Of a stretch of DNA of 64,000 nucleotides, positions 23,469 to 32,579 are shown piece after piece; within the stretch, counting starts at the first letter, position 1, and every line of letters begins with the position of its first letter. The stretch is from Opitutus sp. ER46. Lineage in GTDB: Bacteria; Verrucomicrobiota; Verrucomicrobiia; Opitutales; Opitutaceae. The notes below the pieces were generated by a model that did no database searches, was not told the origin of the DNA, and saw only the letters and a list, made by a program, of their open reading frames with translations. Position numbers and translations under genes: made by a program. The stretch covers positions 62,001 to 126,000 of the forward strand of contig NZ_QAYX01000016.1 of assembly GCF_003054705.1 (NCBI RefSeq), written 5' to 3'.

Positions 23469-25940
23469 TCAGGTCTGGAAGGCGACAGTCAGGGCGGCGC
23501 CGGTGTAGGTGACCGTTTTGGTCGTGCGCTGGCCGTCGGCGAGGAGGACGACGCGGTATTCGCGGGTGGTTACCTGCGTCGGGAACGTGCCCTGGCGCGC
23601 GCCGATGGTGAGCCGGCGGCTGCGTTGCTTCCACGTGAGCCGGATCAGCGAGTAGGCGCCCTGCTCGTAGGCGTAGGAGTCACCGGCGTCCTCGTAGAGG
23701 TCGAACGTGCCGTTGGCGCCGGCGTAGATCCGGATCTCGTACGGGGCGTCGGGCTTCTCGTCGGTGTACTGCTGCGGCTCGGGCGACAACGGGAGAATCG
23801 TGCCGGCGGGCACGAAGACCGGGATCGTCTCCAGCGGCGCGGCGGCCTCGATGGTGCGTCCGCCCTTGTGCGCCGCCCCGGTCCAGAAGTCGCACCAAGT
23901 CGTGCCGGCGGGCAGGTAAACGGACCGGCTCTTCGCGGCGCCCTCGATCGGCGTCGAGTTGGGACCGAAGTACATCGGTTGCGTCACGGGGCAGACCATG
24001 AGTGACGGGCCGAACCGGAACTGATCGGTGACGGCGTGCGTGCGCGGGTCGGCGGGGAAGTCGAGCGCCAGCGGGCGCATCAGCGTGGCGCTGGCGAGCG
24101 TCACCTGGGCGGCGGCCGAGTAGATGTAAGGGAGAAGCTCATACCGGAGGCGGATGTACTCCGCGATCGTGTCGTAGAAGGGCGTGCCGGCTTCGCCGAA
24201 GCGCCAGATCTCGCGCGCGGCGTCAGTGCCGTGCGAGCGGAAGATCGGCAGGAACGCGCCGTACTGCAGCCAGCGCGTGTAGAGCTCCCAGTAACCTCGG
24301 TCCTGGCAGCCGGTGTCCTTCGGGTCGGGCTCCAGGGCGGTCATCTCGGTCAGCCCGCGGCAGCCATCGGCGTAGTCGCCGCGCCAGAACCAGAGCTTGG
24401 GGTCGTGGTTGATGAAGAACCCGCCGATATCGACGCTCCAGTAGGGTTCGCCGGTGACGCAGAAGTTGAGCCCTTCGGGGATCGAGCGGCGGAGGGTCTC
24501 CCAGGTGGCGCAGATGTCACCCGACCACGTGATGGTGCCGTAGCGGTGCTGGCCGGCGTAGGACGAGCGGGTGAGGTTGATGACGCGCTTCGCCGCGGTG
24601 GCGCGGCGCTGGCCCTCGTAGATGCCCTTGGAGTGGAGAAGTGAATACGCGCTGAGGCAGCCCTCGTCGAGGTAGCGCCGGGCCTGGCCGGTGTTGATCG
24701 CGAGCCGGTGGTGCGGCTCGGGTTTGACCGCGCCGGACCAGTCGGCCTCGAACGGCTCGGTGCAGTCGCACCACCAGGCATCGATGCCCTGGGCGAACAG
24801 CCCGCGGTTGGCCTGCTCCCAGTAGCACGCGCGCGCCTCCGGGGAGAACGCGTTGTACGTCGCCTGGTTGCCGAGCATGAGGTCGCGCTCGAGCAACTCG
24901 CGCTGGTTCGGGCAGTCGCCCGTCATGATCGGCCAGATCGAGACCATCAGCCGCGCGCCGAGGTCGTGCAGCGCGGCGGTGAACGCCGGCGGGTCGGGGA
25001 AGCGGACGGGGTCGAAGGACTTCTGGCCCCAGCCGTTGCCGTTGGGCCAGGACTTCCAGTCGAGGACGATCACATCGAGCGGGATCCGGCGGCGGCGGTA
25101 TTCGCGGACGACGTCGAGCATCTCGCGGGCGTTGACGTAGCGCTCCTTTGACTGCGTGTAGCCGAAGGCCCACTTCGGCAGCATCGGCGTGGGGCCGGTG
25201 AGCAGATGGCAGCCGCGGGTCACGGCATCGAACGAGTCGCCGGTGATGACGTAGTAGTCCAACTCGTCGACGACCTCGGCCCAGACGTAGGAGCCGAAGG
25301 CGTCGTCGTGAAAGGTCATCAGTGAGTACGCGTCGAGCAGGACGCCGTAGTTCCGGGTCGAGACGAAGTACGGCACGACGGCCTTCATGTTCTGCTGGTA
25401 GAGCTCGCGGGCCTTGCCGCGCAGGTTGCCGTAGCCCTCCTCGTGCGAGCCGAAGCCAAACAGCGCCTCATCGGGCGAGAACACGAACTCCAGCTTGGCC
25501 TCGAACGCGTGCCGGTCGAAGACGCGGTCGCATTCCTCCACGTTGGCGCGGGCGCCGTCGATGCTCTGGCCGGCGGCGATCGCGGCGTCCTTGCGGTACA
25601 CATTGCGAATGACGTCCCGCGGCGTGAGCCATTTTCCGCCGCGCTCGGGCTCGCGAACCAGAAGCCGGTCGGCGGCGTCGAAGTAGGACAGCGCGCCGGT
25701 GGCGCGCGCGACGTGCACGCGGAGGGCGGCGGTGCGCAGGACGAAGGCCTCGGGCTGCTCCTCGAGCGTGCAGGCGACCGCGGGCGGCGGCGTTTCGACG
25801 ATGAGGCTCGTGTGGGGCTTGAACGGCCGGCCCTCGGTGACGGTCACGCGCACGATGGCGGACGTGACGAACTGGACGCGGAGGCGGCGTTCGCCGCAGG
25901 CGAAGATCACGGCGGGGCCGTGGCTTTCGAGCGTGTACAT
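23469..25940 (-). CDS. GH31 family alpha-glucosidase/alpha-xylosidase
   Basis: 823 residues, no signal peptide. The N-terminal beta-sandwich (MYTLESHGPAVIFACGE) precedes the barrel. Motifs include VIVLDWKSWPNGNGWGQKSF, the nucleophile region GIDAWWCDCTEPFEADW and GDYADGCRGLTEM, typical of GH31. A C-terminal beta domain (YEIRIYAGANGTFDLYEDAG, the classic GH31 C-terminal motif) completes the fold. The enzyme would release alpha-linked glucose or xylose from imported oligosaccharides in the cytoplasm. It is the last gene of an operon after a GPH symporter and a Gfo/Idh/MocA oxidoreductase, 58 bp after the symporter stop. Glucosidase and xylosidase activity cannot be separated by eye. Confidence 0.9.
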   Translation of the reverse strand: MYTLESHGPAVIFACGERRLRVQFVTSAIVRVTVTEGRPFKPHTSLIVETPPPAVACTLEEQPEAFVLRTAALRVHVARATGALSYFDAADRLLVREPERGGKWLTPRDVIRNVYRKDAAIAAGQSIDGARANVEECDRVFDRHAFEAKLEFVFSPDEALFGFGSHEEGYGNLRGKARELYQQNMKAVVPYFVSTRNYGVLLDAYSLMTFHDDAFGSYVWAEVVDELDYYVITGDSFDAVTRGCHLLTGPTPMLPKWAFGYTQSKERYVNAREMLDVVREYRRRRIPLDVIVLDWKSWPNGNGWGQKSFDPVRFPDPPAFTAALHDLGARLMVSIWPIMTGDCPNQRELLERDLMLGNQATYNAFSPEARACYWEQANRGLFAQGIDAWWCDCTEPFEADWSGAVKPEPHHRLAINTGQARRYLDEGCLSAYSLLHSKGIYEGQRRATAAKRVINLTRSSYAGQHRYGTITWSGDICATWETLRRSIPEGLNFCVTGEPYWSVDIGGFFINHDPKLWFWRGDYADGCRGLTEMTALEPDPKDTGCQDRGYWELYTRWLQYGAFLPIFRSHGTDAAREIWRFGEAGTPFYDTIAEYIRLRYELLPYIYSAAAQVTLASATLMRPLALDFPADPRTHAVTDQFRFGPSLMVCPVTQPMYFGPNSTPIEGAAKSRSVYLPAGTTWCDFWTGAAHKGGRTIEAAAPLETIPVFVPAGTILPLSPEPQQYTDEKPDAPYEIRIYAGANGTFDLYEDAGDSYAYEQGAYSLIRLTWKQRSRRLTIGARQGTFPTQVTTREYRVVLLADGQRTTKTVTYTGAALTVAFQT

Positions 25941-25998
25941 GACGGATGCTGGAAGAGGACGAAGCGGAGCGACGGACGGAAAGGCGGGCGGACGGGAC

Positions 25999-27366
25999 TC
26001 AGCGCGTGGGGGCCGGCGCGGGCGTGGCGTGCTGGCGCCGCTGCTGCAACTCGGCCTGGATCTGCGGCTCGAGGGACTCGAAGCGGCGGTAGAAGAGCAC
26101 CGGGAGCGCGGCGACGGCGAAGCAGATCGCGGGCAGCCAGATCAGGCCGAACTTCATGCCCGCGAGCGAGGCGGCGGACTGGGCGACGTTGGGCACGTAG
26201 CCGGCGCGGTCGAGAATCCACATCGGAATCGCGCCGCCCAGGCCGGCCCCGGCCTTGAGACAGAACGCGGCGCCGACGGCGGTGAGCAGCCCGGCGGCGC
26301 GGATCCCGGTTTTCCATTCGCCGTAGTCCACGCTGTCGGACAGCACCGCGAACGGCATCGCCATCGCGACGCCGCTGGCGAGGAACCCGATCGTCCAGCC
26401 CGCCATGATGAGCGGGATCGACGGTCCCTGCTGCACGCCGAGGAAAACGATCACCTGGCCGAGCGCCATGCCGAGGAGTCCCACGGCCCAGACCGTGCCC
26501 TTCGAGGCGTGCCGGCAGAACCAGGGCAGGAGGAAGGCGGTGGCGAGCGAGGCGAAGTCGAGGGAGGTCGCGACCTTGATGAGGTCCTCGCGGTGCAGCG
26601 CGTACTTGAAGAAGTGGGGCAGGACCGTGACGCGGGAGATGAAGCCGATCCAGAAGAGGAAGCTGCTCGCGAAAATGATGAACCACGGCCAGTTCCCGCG
26701 CAGCGCGCCGAAGGTGCCGAGGATCGGCTGCGGCTTCGACTCCACGGGCACGACCTCCTTGAGGTTCTTGAACGCGAGCAGGAACAGCAGCAGCGAGAGG
26801 ACGGCGAAGATCGGGACGGCGAGGAGGAAGCCCTTGCGGTCGTCGCCGCCGCCGAGCCGGGCGACGAGGGCCAGGCCGGTGAGGTTGACGATGAGGACGC
26901 CGAGCTTGGAACCGAACATCCGGAACGTGGTGAGCGTGACGCGCTCCTTCGAGTCGGGCGTGAGCGCCGAGAGGATCGACGTCACCGGGGTGTTGATGCC
27001 GGTGTAGAGGACGTTGCACGCGATGTAGGTCAGCGCGGCGTAGATGATCTTGGCGGTGTGCCCGAGATCGGGCGTGAGGAACGTCAGCGTGCCGAACACC
27101 GCGAACGGCGCGCTGAGCCAGAGGAACCACGGCCGGCTCTTGCCCCAGCGGCTGCGCGTGCGGTCGAAGATGATGCCCCACACGGGCGCATCGATCGCGT
27201 CGACCCAGCGCGCGACGAGCAGGATCGTGCCGACGGCCGCGGCGGAGAGGCCGTAGACGTCGGTGTAGAAGTAGGGCAGGTACCACATGATCCAGCAAAA
27301 CAGGAGCTGGCCGGCGACATCGCTTGCGGCGTAGCTGAACCGGGTGGCGTAGGAGGTGCGGTGCAT
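25999..27366 (-). CDS. GPH-type sugar:cation symporter (MFS)
   Basis: 455 residues with about twelve transmembrane helices. The N terminus MHRTSYATRFSYAASDVAGQ and YLPYFYTDVYGLSAAAVGTI are typical of glycoside-pentoside-hexuronide symporters. The loop RTRSRWGKSRPWFLW is the family motif between helices 2 and 3. The start at ATG 27366 is set by this conserved N terminus. It sits between the oxidoreductase (43 bp upstream) and GH31 (58 bp downstream), so it most likely imports the oligosaccharide that GH31 cleaves. A second GPH symporter at 57.7 kb serves the glucan locus. Confidence 0.9.
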   Translation of the reverse strand: MHRTSYATRFSYAASDVAGQLLFCWIMWYLPYFYTDVYGLSAAAVGTILLVARWVDAIDAPVWGIIFDRTRSRWGKSRPWFLWLSAPFAVFGTLTFLTPDLGHTAKIIYAALTYIACNVLYTGINTPVTSILSALTPDSKERVTLTTFRMFGSKLGVLIVNLTGLALVARLGGGDDRKGFLLAVPIFAVLSLLLFLLAFKNLKEVVPVESKPQPILGTFGALRGNWPWFIIFASSFLFWIGFISRVTVLPHFFKYALHREDLIKVATSLDFASLATAFLLPWFCRHASKGTVWAVGLLGMALGQVIVFLGVQQGPSIPLIMAGWTIGFLASGVAMAMPFAVLSDSVDYGEWKTGIRAAGLLTAVGAAFCLKAGAGLGGAIPMWILDRAGYVPNVAQSAASLAGMKFGLIWLPAICFAVAALPVLFYRRFESLEPQIQAELQQRRQHATPAPAPTR

Positions 27367-27409
27367 GCGTTTTGGGGGGGCTGGAAGAAAGCGGAGCGGC
27401 GCCGGGGGA

Positions 27410-28510
27410 TTAGGCGAGATCGCCGAGTCCGTGACGGTCAAGGATGGCGCGGACCTGGACGGGTTGGCCGCGGGTGGTGGACTCCTCCATCGCCTGCAAC
27501 AGCGCGACGGTGACGATCCCCTCGCGCGCGTCGGGCTTGGGCGTCTCACCGGCGGCGATACCGCGGGCGAAGTATTCGATGTAGTTCTGGTATTCGCCGG
27601 CGTGGTGGCGGTGACCCTCGAAGCGGAAGTAGTAGTCCTCGGCGCCCTCAAACGCCTCGACGACGGCCTGTGAGCCGATCTTCCACGCGTACCGCAGCTC
27701 GTGGTAGTCGGCCTGGCTCGCGCCCCCGGTGCAGCGCAGGATGCAGCTCATCCCGCTGTCGCGCTGGGCGGGGACGGTCGGGCTGGAATACGTGCCGCTC
27801 ACGCGCGCGATGCGGCCGGCGGCGGATTTGAAGATGAAGTGGAACGTGTCGGGATTGACCAGGCCGCCGGCCCGGCCGGTCGGGCTGAGGTCGGCGTAGC
27901 CCATGACCTCGGTGACATCGGGCAGGTACCAGCGGATGAAATCGGCGGGGTGGCTGAGTCCGCCGAAGAGCCACTTGAAGGAGGCGCTGCGGGCCCAGGG
28001 CTTCTCGAGGAACCAGCGGTGGTCGGCGTGGTACTGGGCCTCGATCGTGATGAGTTCGCCGAACGCGCCGGAGAGAAAATGCTCCCGCTGGCGGGCGAAC
28101 GGCGCGAAGAAACGCGAGCTCTGGCCGACCATGACCTGGCGGCCGCTGCGCTGCTGGGCGGCGAGGACGTCACGCGCCTGCGTGAGGTCGTTGAGGAACG
28201 GCTTGGTGCAGATGACGTGTTTGCCGGCGTTGAGCGCCTGGATGACGTGCGTGGCGTGCAGGTGGTCGGGCGTGTAGATGCCGACGGCGTCGACGCGCGG
28301 GTCGGCGAGCACCTGTTCGAAGGAGGAGGTGAACTGCGTCAGGCCAAACTCGGCGCAGCGCTGGCGACCGAGAGCCTCGTTGAGATCGCAGAGCCAGACG
28401 ACGTCCCAGAGGGGACTCTGGACGCCGGCGGAGATGATGCTGCGGCCCTCGCCGAGGCCGAGGACGGCGAGGCCGAGTTTGCGGGGGGGAGGTGGAGTGG
28501 GAGTGGGCAT
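27410..28510 (-). CDS. Gfo/Idh/MocA-family NAD(P)-dependent oxidoreductase
   Basis: 366 residues. The Rossmann nucleotide-binding start is LGLAVLGLGEGRSIISAG, followed by DAVGIYTPDHLHATHVIQAL and the family motif KHVICTKPFLNDLTQAR with its catalytic Lys. The C-terminal substrate domain contains GGLSHPADFIRWYLPDVTEV, whose His and Asp probably act in catalysis. Enzymes of this family oxidise or epimerise sugars, inositols or glycosides. As first gene of the operon with the GPH symporter and GH31 it may process the released sugar. An alternative start 11 codons upstream (28543) is possible. Confidence 0.88.
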   Translation of the reverse strand: MPTPTPPPPRKLGLAVLGLGEGRSIISAGVQSPLWDVVWLCDLNEALGRQRCAEFGLTQFTSSFEQVLADPRVDAVGIYTPDHLHATHVIQALNAGKHVICTKPFLNDLTQARDVLAAQQRSGRQVMVGQSSRFFAPFARQREHFLSGAFGELITIEAQYHADHRWFLEKPWARSASFKWLFGGLSHPADFIRWYLPDVTEVMGYADLSPTGRAGGLVNPDTFHFIFKSAAGRIARVSGTYSSPTVPAQRDSGMSCILRCTGGASQADYHELRYAWKIGSQAVVEAFEGAEDYYFRFEGHRHHAGEYQNYIEYFARGIAAGETPKPDAREGIVTVALLQAMEESTTRGQPVQVRAILDRHGLGDLA

Positions 28511-28673
28511 GCGGAGGCCGGGGTGGTGGGAAGCCCCGAGCATCCATCAGCCGCGACACGGCACGCAACCCCGGGGTTTACCGGGCCGGCGTGCGACGGA
28601 ACGCGGGCGCAATCAAGACCGGGGTTGGCCACGAAGAGGCACAAAGAGTCACGAAGATGCGGGCCACGGAAAA

Positions 28674-28788
28674 TCTTTCTCGTTCTCTTTCTCTTTCTCG
28701 TTCTCCCAATCCGTCACCCTCCTCCGGCTTCCCGCTCCCCCGATCCCCGAGAGAACGAGAACGAGAACGAGAACGAGGGGAGGGGAGG
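28674..28788. repeat. Mirrored pyrimidine/purine tracts
   Basis: TCTTTCTCGTTCTCTTTCTC-type sequence at 28674-28707 is matched about 40 nt later by GAGAACGAGAACGAGAACGA at 28749-28788, roughly its reverse complement. A purine tract (GAGGAAGAGTAGGAGTAAGA) follows the octamer array at 28872. The 490-bp gap between the oxidoreductase and the next gene is made almost wholly of such repeats. Confidence 0.8.
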
Positions 28789-28811
28789 GCGGCTATGATA
28801 ACCGGGGACGA

Positions 28812-28864
28812 CCCTCAATCCCTCAATCCCTCAATCCCTCAATCCCTCAATCCCTCAATCCCTC
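28812..28864. repeat. Octamer tandem repeat, six units of AATCCCTC
   Basis: Six exact head-to-tail copies of AATCCCTC run from 28817 to 28864, preceded by a partial CCCTC. This is a simple tandem array without spacers, so not a CRISPR, and is likely to vary in copy number by slippage. Confidence 0.9.
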
Positions 28865-28999
28865 GCGAGAATGAGGAAGAGTAGGAGTAAGAGAAAGACC
28901 CCCAAGGGACCGACCGTGGTCTCGATCGCGATGAGCGGGCCGGGGAGAGAAAACGTGGTTTACGGCGAGTCAGGTAACGATAAACCAATTACGTTCACC

Positions 29000-30808
29000 A
29001 TGAGACTTACCCCGCTCGTGCTGGTGGGTATCGCGTTTGGCGCTGCGGCGATGGCCGCGGCGGCCGGAAACCCCACGGAGGATTCCCCCGGGCAGTTGCC
29101 GTCGCTCGAGCGCGAGGTGCAGCGACCATACCTCTATGCCGAGGTATCCGGTGTGCGGATCCTGTCGCTCGCTGACCGGCGGACGACGCGCGATTTCGCG
29201 GACACCGTGGCCGACAATGTCGCGATCTTCCACCAGCTGCTGCCGGAGAGGGGCCGCACGTCGGCAGACAACGCGTTTGCCGTGCTGCTCGCGCCTCCCG
29301 GCTTCGATGCGCTGACACCCGCCAGAATGGTGAGAATGAGTGGAACACGTATGCCCGGCCGAACCATGGTGCTGCACGGCGTCGGCGATGTCCCGATCGT
29401 GTTAGCCGAGGCGATGGCGAAAGATGCCAGGGATCCGCTGAGGCCGGTGTATGAGAATATCGACCCCGAAAAGGAGCTGTTGCGTCAGGGCCGGCACCAG
29501 TTGCGCCCGGCGGAATGGTGGGCGCTGCATTTCTGCGTGGATTACAGCAACCATGTCCTCGAACGGCACCGGAGGCTGCCAATGTGGTACCGGGTGGGCT
29601 TGCGGAAGGCGGCGATTCGGAGCGGCTCCGTGCATGGCGTAGTGGTGGAGGGAAGCTCGGTCTTGATCCCCCGGGGGCCTGGTGCGGCCAAGCCCGCGTC
29701 GGTGCAGCTCATGCCGCTGGCGGAGTTTCTCGCGATCACGGACCAGGCGGGGAGGTCACGGACTCTAGCCCGGATGCCGGCGGCCTTGCGGGTGGCCCAC
29801 GAAGTCCAGAGCAATATCTTCCTGTATTGGGGGCTGACGGACGGGGACGCAGACCACCGGGAGCGGTTTCGTCAGTTTGTCGCCGCGGCGTGCGATCGCC
29901 CGATCGACGAGCGCCTGTTTGAGAGTTGTTTCGGCTACGGTTTCGCCGAGGCCGAAAAGCGTCTGGCAAAGTTTGCGGAACGCCTGCTGGTACGCGATGG
30001 CCGGCTGGAAAACGGGAAACTGGACTTTTTGTTGGAGCAAAGCGCGGGCGGAAAGAAGCGCGAAGTCGAGGTGCGAGCCGCGACGCGGGAAGAGGTGATT
30101 GGACTGATCGGAGAGGCCATCCTATGGCGCAGCGTGGATGAGGAAGCGCTGTTTGCGGTGGTGGGGCCCGTGGCGCTGAATCGCGGGCGCTGGGGGTATT
30201 GGCCGAGTCCGTGGCTGAAGACGTCGGCGCCCTTCGGGGCGGAGACCCTGGTGCCGGCTCACAAGGTCATTGCCGAGGCGGCGGCGGCGAGCCGCGACCC
30301 GCGCCTGATCGCTTTGCTGGGATCGTATGAACTCCGGATGGGCAATGTGGCGGAAGGGGAGCGTTGGCTGCGCGAGGCCGTGGCGGCGAAGGTGCGGCGG
30401 CCGCGCGTATACGTGGACCTGGCTTGGCTGACGCTGGAGCGCGCGCTCACGGCGCCGGCGGGAACGAAGGGAAGGTTGAGCCGCGAACAGATCCAGCCTG
30501 CCCTTGAACTCCTGCGCGAAGGCGCGCGGCAGATGCCGGAGATGGTGGCGGCATACCTGATGCAGTTGTACGCCTGGGGGATCTCAGATGCGGTGACCTC
30601 TCCGGAGGAACTCGCCGCACTCGCGACGGCGGTCCGTCTTTACCCCGACACCGAGAGCATGGCGGCCATTGCGCTCCTCTGCGAACGCGCCGGCCGACAC
30701 GCGGAGGCCGTTGAGTTCGCGAACGCCGCGCTGGCGTCGACGCCGTACCACCGGGTCCTGCGCCAGCAACTGGTCCCGGTGCTTGGCGCGGCGGACGGGC
30801 AGAAATAA
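29000..30808 (+). CDS. Secreted protein with degenerate peptidase-MA-like domain and TPRs
   Basis: 602 residues from the ATG at 29000, which opens a Sec signal (LTPLVLVGIAFGAAAMAAAA). The middle part resembles the gluzincin (peptidase MA) domain found before TPRs in PVC bacteria: LPMWYRVGLRKAAIRSG fits the usual LPxWFxEGLA pattern, and the preceding helix reads WALHFCVDYSNHVLERHRRL. The HExxH zinc motif expected there is absent (CVDYSNH), so the domain looks inactive. From about residue 430 helical repeats follow (LIALLGSYELRMGNVAEGER; IALLCERAGRHAEAVEFANA). The function is unknown; a scaffold in the periplasm is likely. The gene stands alone. Confidence 0.7.
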   Translation: MRLTPLVLVGIAFGAAAMAAAAGNPTEDSPGQLPSLEREVQRPYLYAEVSGVRILSLADRRTTRDFADTVADNVAIFHQLLPERGRTSADNAFAVLLAPPGFDALTPARMVRMSGTRMPGRTMVLHGVGDVPIVLAEAMAKDARDPLRPVYENIDPEKELLRQGRHQLRPAEWWALHFCVDYSNHVLERHRRLPMWYRVGLRKAAIRSGSVHGVVVEGSSVLIPRGPGAAKPASVQLMPLAEFLAITDQAGRSRTLARMPAALRVAHEVQSNIFLYWGLTDGDADHRERFRQFVAAACDRPIDERLFESCFGYGFAEAEKRLAKFAERLLVRDGRLENGKLDFLLEQSAGGKKREVEVRAATREEVIGLIGEAILWRSVDEEALFAVVGPVALNRGRWGYWPSPWLKTSAPFGAETLVPAHKVIAEAAAASRDPRLIALLGSYELRMGNVAEGERWLREAVAAKVRRPRVYVDLAWLTLERALTAPAGTKGRLSREQIQPALELLREGARQMPEMVAAYLMQLYAWGISDAVTSPEELAALATAVRLYPDTESMAAIALLCERAGRHAEAVEFANAALASTPYHRVLRQQLVPVLGAADGQK

Positions 30809-30921
30809 TCCGCGCTGGTCGGGCGGCGGTTCGCACGCTAGTCAAACTTCCACGCTCAGGTGATGCGCTCCCCCCGCCGCATTGACGGCGCGGCGGGCGA
30901 ATATCGCCGAGTCATCCTGCC

Positions 30922-32481
30922 ATGAGAAATCCCCTGACGTTCTTCCTCACCCTGGCTGCCGCGGCGGCGTTGTGGGCGCAGCCTCAGACCCCGGCGCCGG
31001 TCATGACCGAGTCCGGGCTTGTGCAAGGCGCGGCCGAGCCGGGTTTGACGGTCTACCGGGGCGTGCCGTTTGCGGCGGCGCCGATCGGGGCGCTGCGCTG
31101 GCGGGTGCCGCAGCCGGCGGCGCGTTGGGAGGGCGTGCGGGCGGCGACGACCTTTGCGCCGGATCCGATCCAAGGGCGCGCGCAGAACGGCGGGGTGAGC
31201 GAGGATTGTCTGTATCTGAATATTTGGACGCCGGCGAAGGCGGCGACCGAACGCCTGCCCGTGCTCGTATGGATTTACGGCGGCGGCTTTGCCTTCGGCT
31301 CGACCTCGGTGCCGGTGCACAACGGCGAGCATCTCGCGCGGCGGGGCGTGGTGCTGGTGAGCGTTGCCTACCGCGTGGGGCCGTTGGGTTTTCTCGCGCA
31401 CCCGGAGCTGAGCGCGGAGTCGCCGCATCACACGTCGGGCAACTACGGGCTGATGGATCTCTTCGCCGGGCTGCGGTGGGTGCAGCGCAACATCGGGGCG
31501 TTTGGTGGCGATCCGGCGAAGGTGACGATCTTTGGCGAATCGGCCGGCGGCATTGCCGTCAGCATGCTGTGCGCCTCGCCGGAGGGGAAGGGGCTGTTCC
31601 GTGGGGCGATTTCGCAGAGCGGCGGCTCGTTTGGCCCGCCGCGGCCGACGACTTACCCGGGCGAGAACATGAAGCGCCTCGCTGACGCGGAGAAGGCCGG
31701 GGCGGCCTACGCGACACGCCTCGGGGCGAAATCGCTGGCCGAGCTCAGGCAACTGCCGGCCGAGCGTTTTGCCGGCACGCCGATGGGAGGATTCTGGCCG
31801 GTGATCGACGGGTGGTTGATCCCCGACGACCAGCACAAGCTGTACGAAGCGGGCCAATACAACGACGTTGCGATCCTCGTGGGCTACAACTCGGACGAAG
31901 GCCTGAGCTTCGCGCGCGAGAAGACGGCGGACGAGTACGAGGCCAGCACGCGGTTGCGATACGGGCGTTTTGCGGACGCGCTGCTCAAAGCATATCCGGC
32001 CGAGGCGGGGAAGGTATCCTGGGCGGCGCGGAACCTGATGCGCGACGCGGCGTTTGGCTGGCAGGCCTGGAGCTGGGCCGTGTTGCAGGCCCGCACCGGG
32101 AAGTCGCCGGTCTATTTCTACCACCTCGACCTCCACCCCGAGCGCCGGGTCGGAGGCGCGCCAGCGAACCACGGGACGCCGCACGGCGTGGACGTGCCCT
32201 ATGTGTTCCAGACGCTGGACCGAAAGAACCCGCGGATAACCGCGGAGGACTTTGCGGTGTCGGACACGCTCGCGACCTACTGGACCAACTTTGCGAAGAC
32301 CGGGAATCCCAACGGTGAAGGCGCCGTCTCGTGGCCGCGCTTCACGGACCAGGATCCGCAGGTCCTCTACCTCGGCGGGCAGCCTCACGTTGGCCCGGTG
32401 CCCGATGCTGCGGCGCTGAAGGTGCTCGACGAGTACTTCGCCTGGCGCCGCACCCCAGAAGGCGAGGCTTGGGCAAAGTAA
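30922..32481 (+). CDS. Type-B carboxylesterase
   Basis: 519 residues with a Sec signal (PLTFFLTLAAAAALWAQ). Family landmarks in order are YRGVPFAAAPIGALRW, SEDCLYLNIWTP, the oxyanion loop VLVWIYGGGFAFGS, the nucleophile elbow TIFGESAGGIAVSM, an acidic residue in YNSDEGLSFARE, and the catalytic His in APANHGTPHGVDVPY. The triad therefore appears complete. Such enzymes cleave esters of carbohydrates, xenobiotics or p-nitrobenzyl groups; here an exported esterase that deacylates plant material is plausible. It is convergent with the PaaK-like ligase across 98 bp, in which I see no clear terminator. Confidence 0.9.
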   Translation: MRNPLTFFLTLAAAAALWAQPQTPAPVMTESGLVQGAAEPGLTVYRGVPFAAAPIGALRWRVPQPAARWEGVRAATTFAPDPIQGRAQNGGVSEDCLYLNIWTPAKAATERLPVLVWIYGGGFAFGSTSVPVHNGEHLARRGVVLVSVAYRVGPLGFLAHPELSAESPHHTSGNYGLMDLFAGLRWVQRNIGAFGGDPAKVTIFGESAGGIAVSMLCASPEGKGLFRGAISQSGGSFGPPRPTTYPGENMKRLADAEKAGAAYATRLGAKSLAELRQLPAERFAGTPMGGFWPVIDGWLIPDDQHKLYEAGQYNDVAILVGYNSDEGLSFAREKTADEYEASTRLRYGRFADALLKAYPAEAGKVSWAARNLMRDAAFGWQAWSWAVLQARTGKSPVYFYHLDLHPERRVGGAPANHGTPHGVDVPYVFQTLDRKNPRITAEDFAVSDTLATYWTNFAKTGNPNGEGAVSWPRFTDQDPQVLYLGGQPHVGPVPDAAALKVLDEYFAWRRTPEGEAWAK

Positions 32482-32579
32482 GAGCCCTGCGGCGGGGGTG
32501 CGCCAGCCGCCCGTTCACGGTCGCCTTCGCGCTCGTATCCTGAGGCGGACAGCGCGCCACAAGCGGAGCGCTGCAATCC

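Noticed and set aside
28812-28864. Possible CRISPR array
   Set aside because: The units are 8 nt, identical and without spacers, and no cas gene is nearby.
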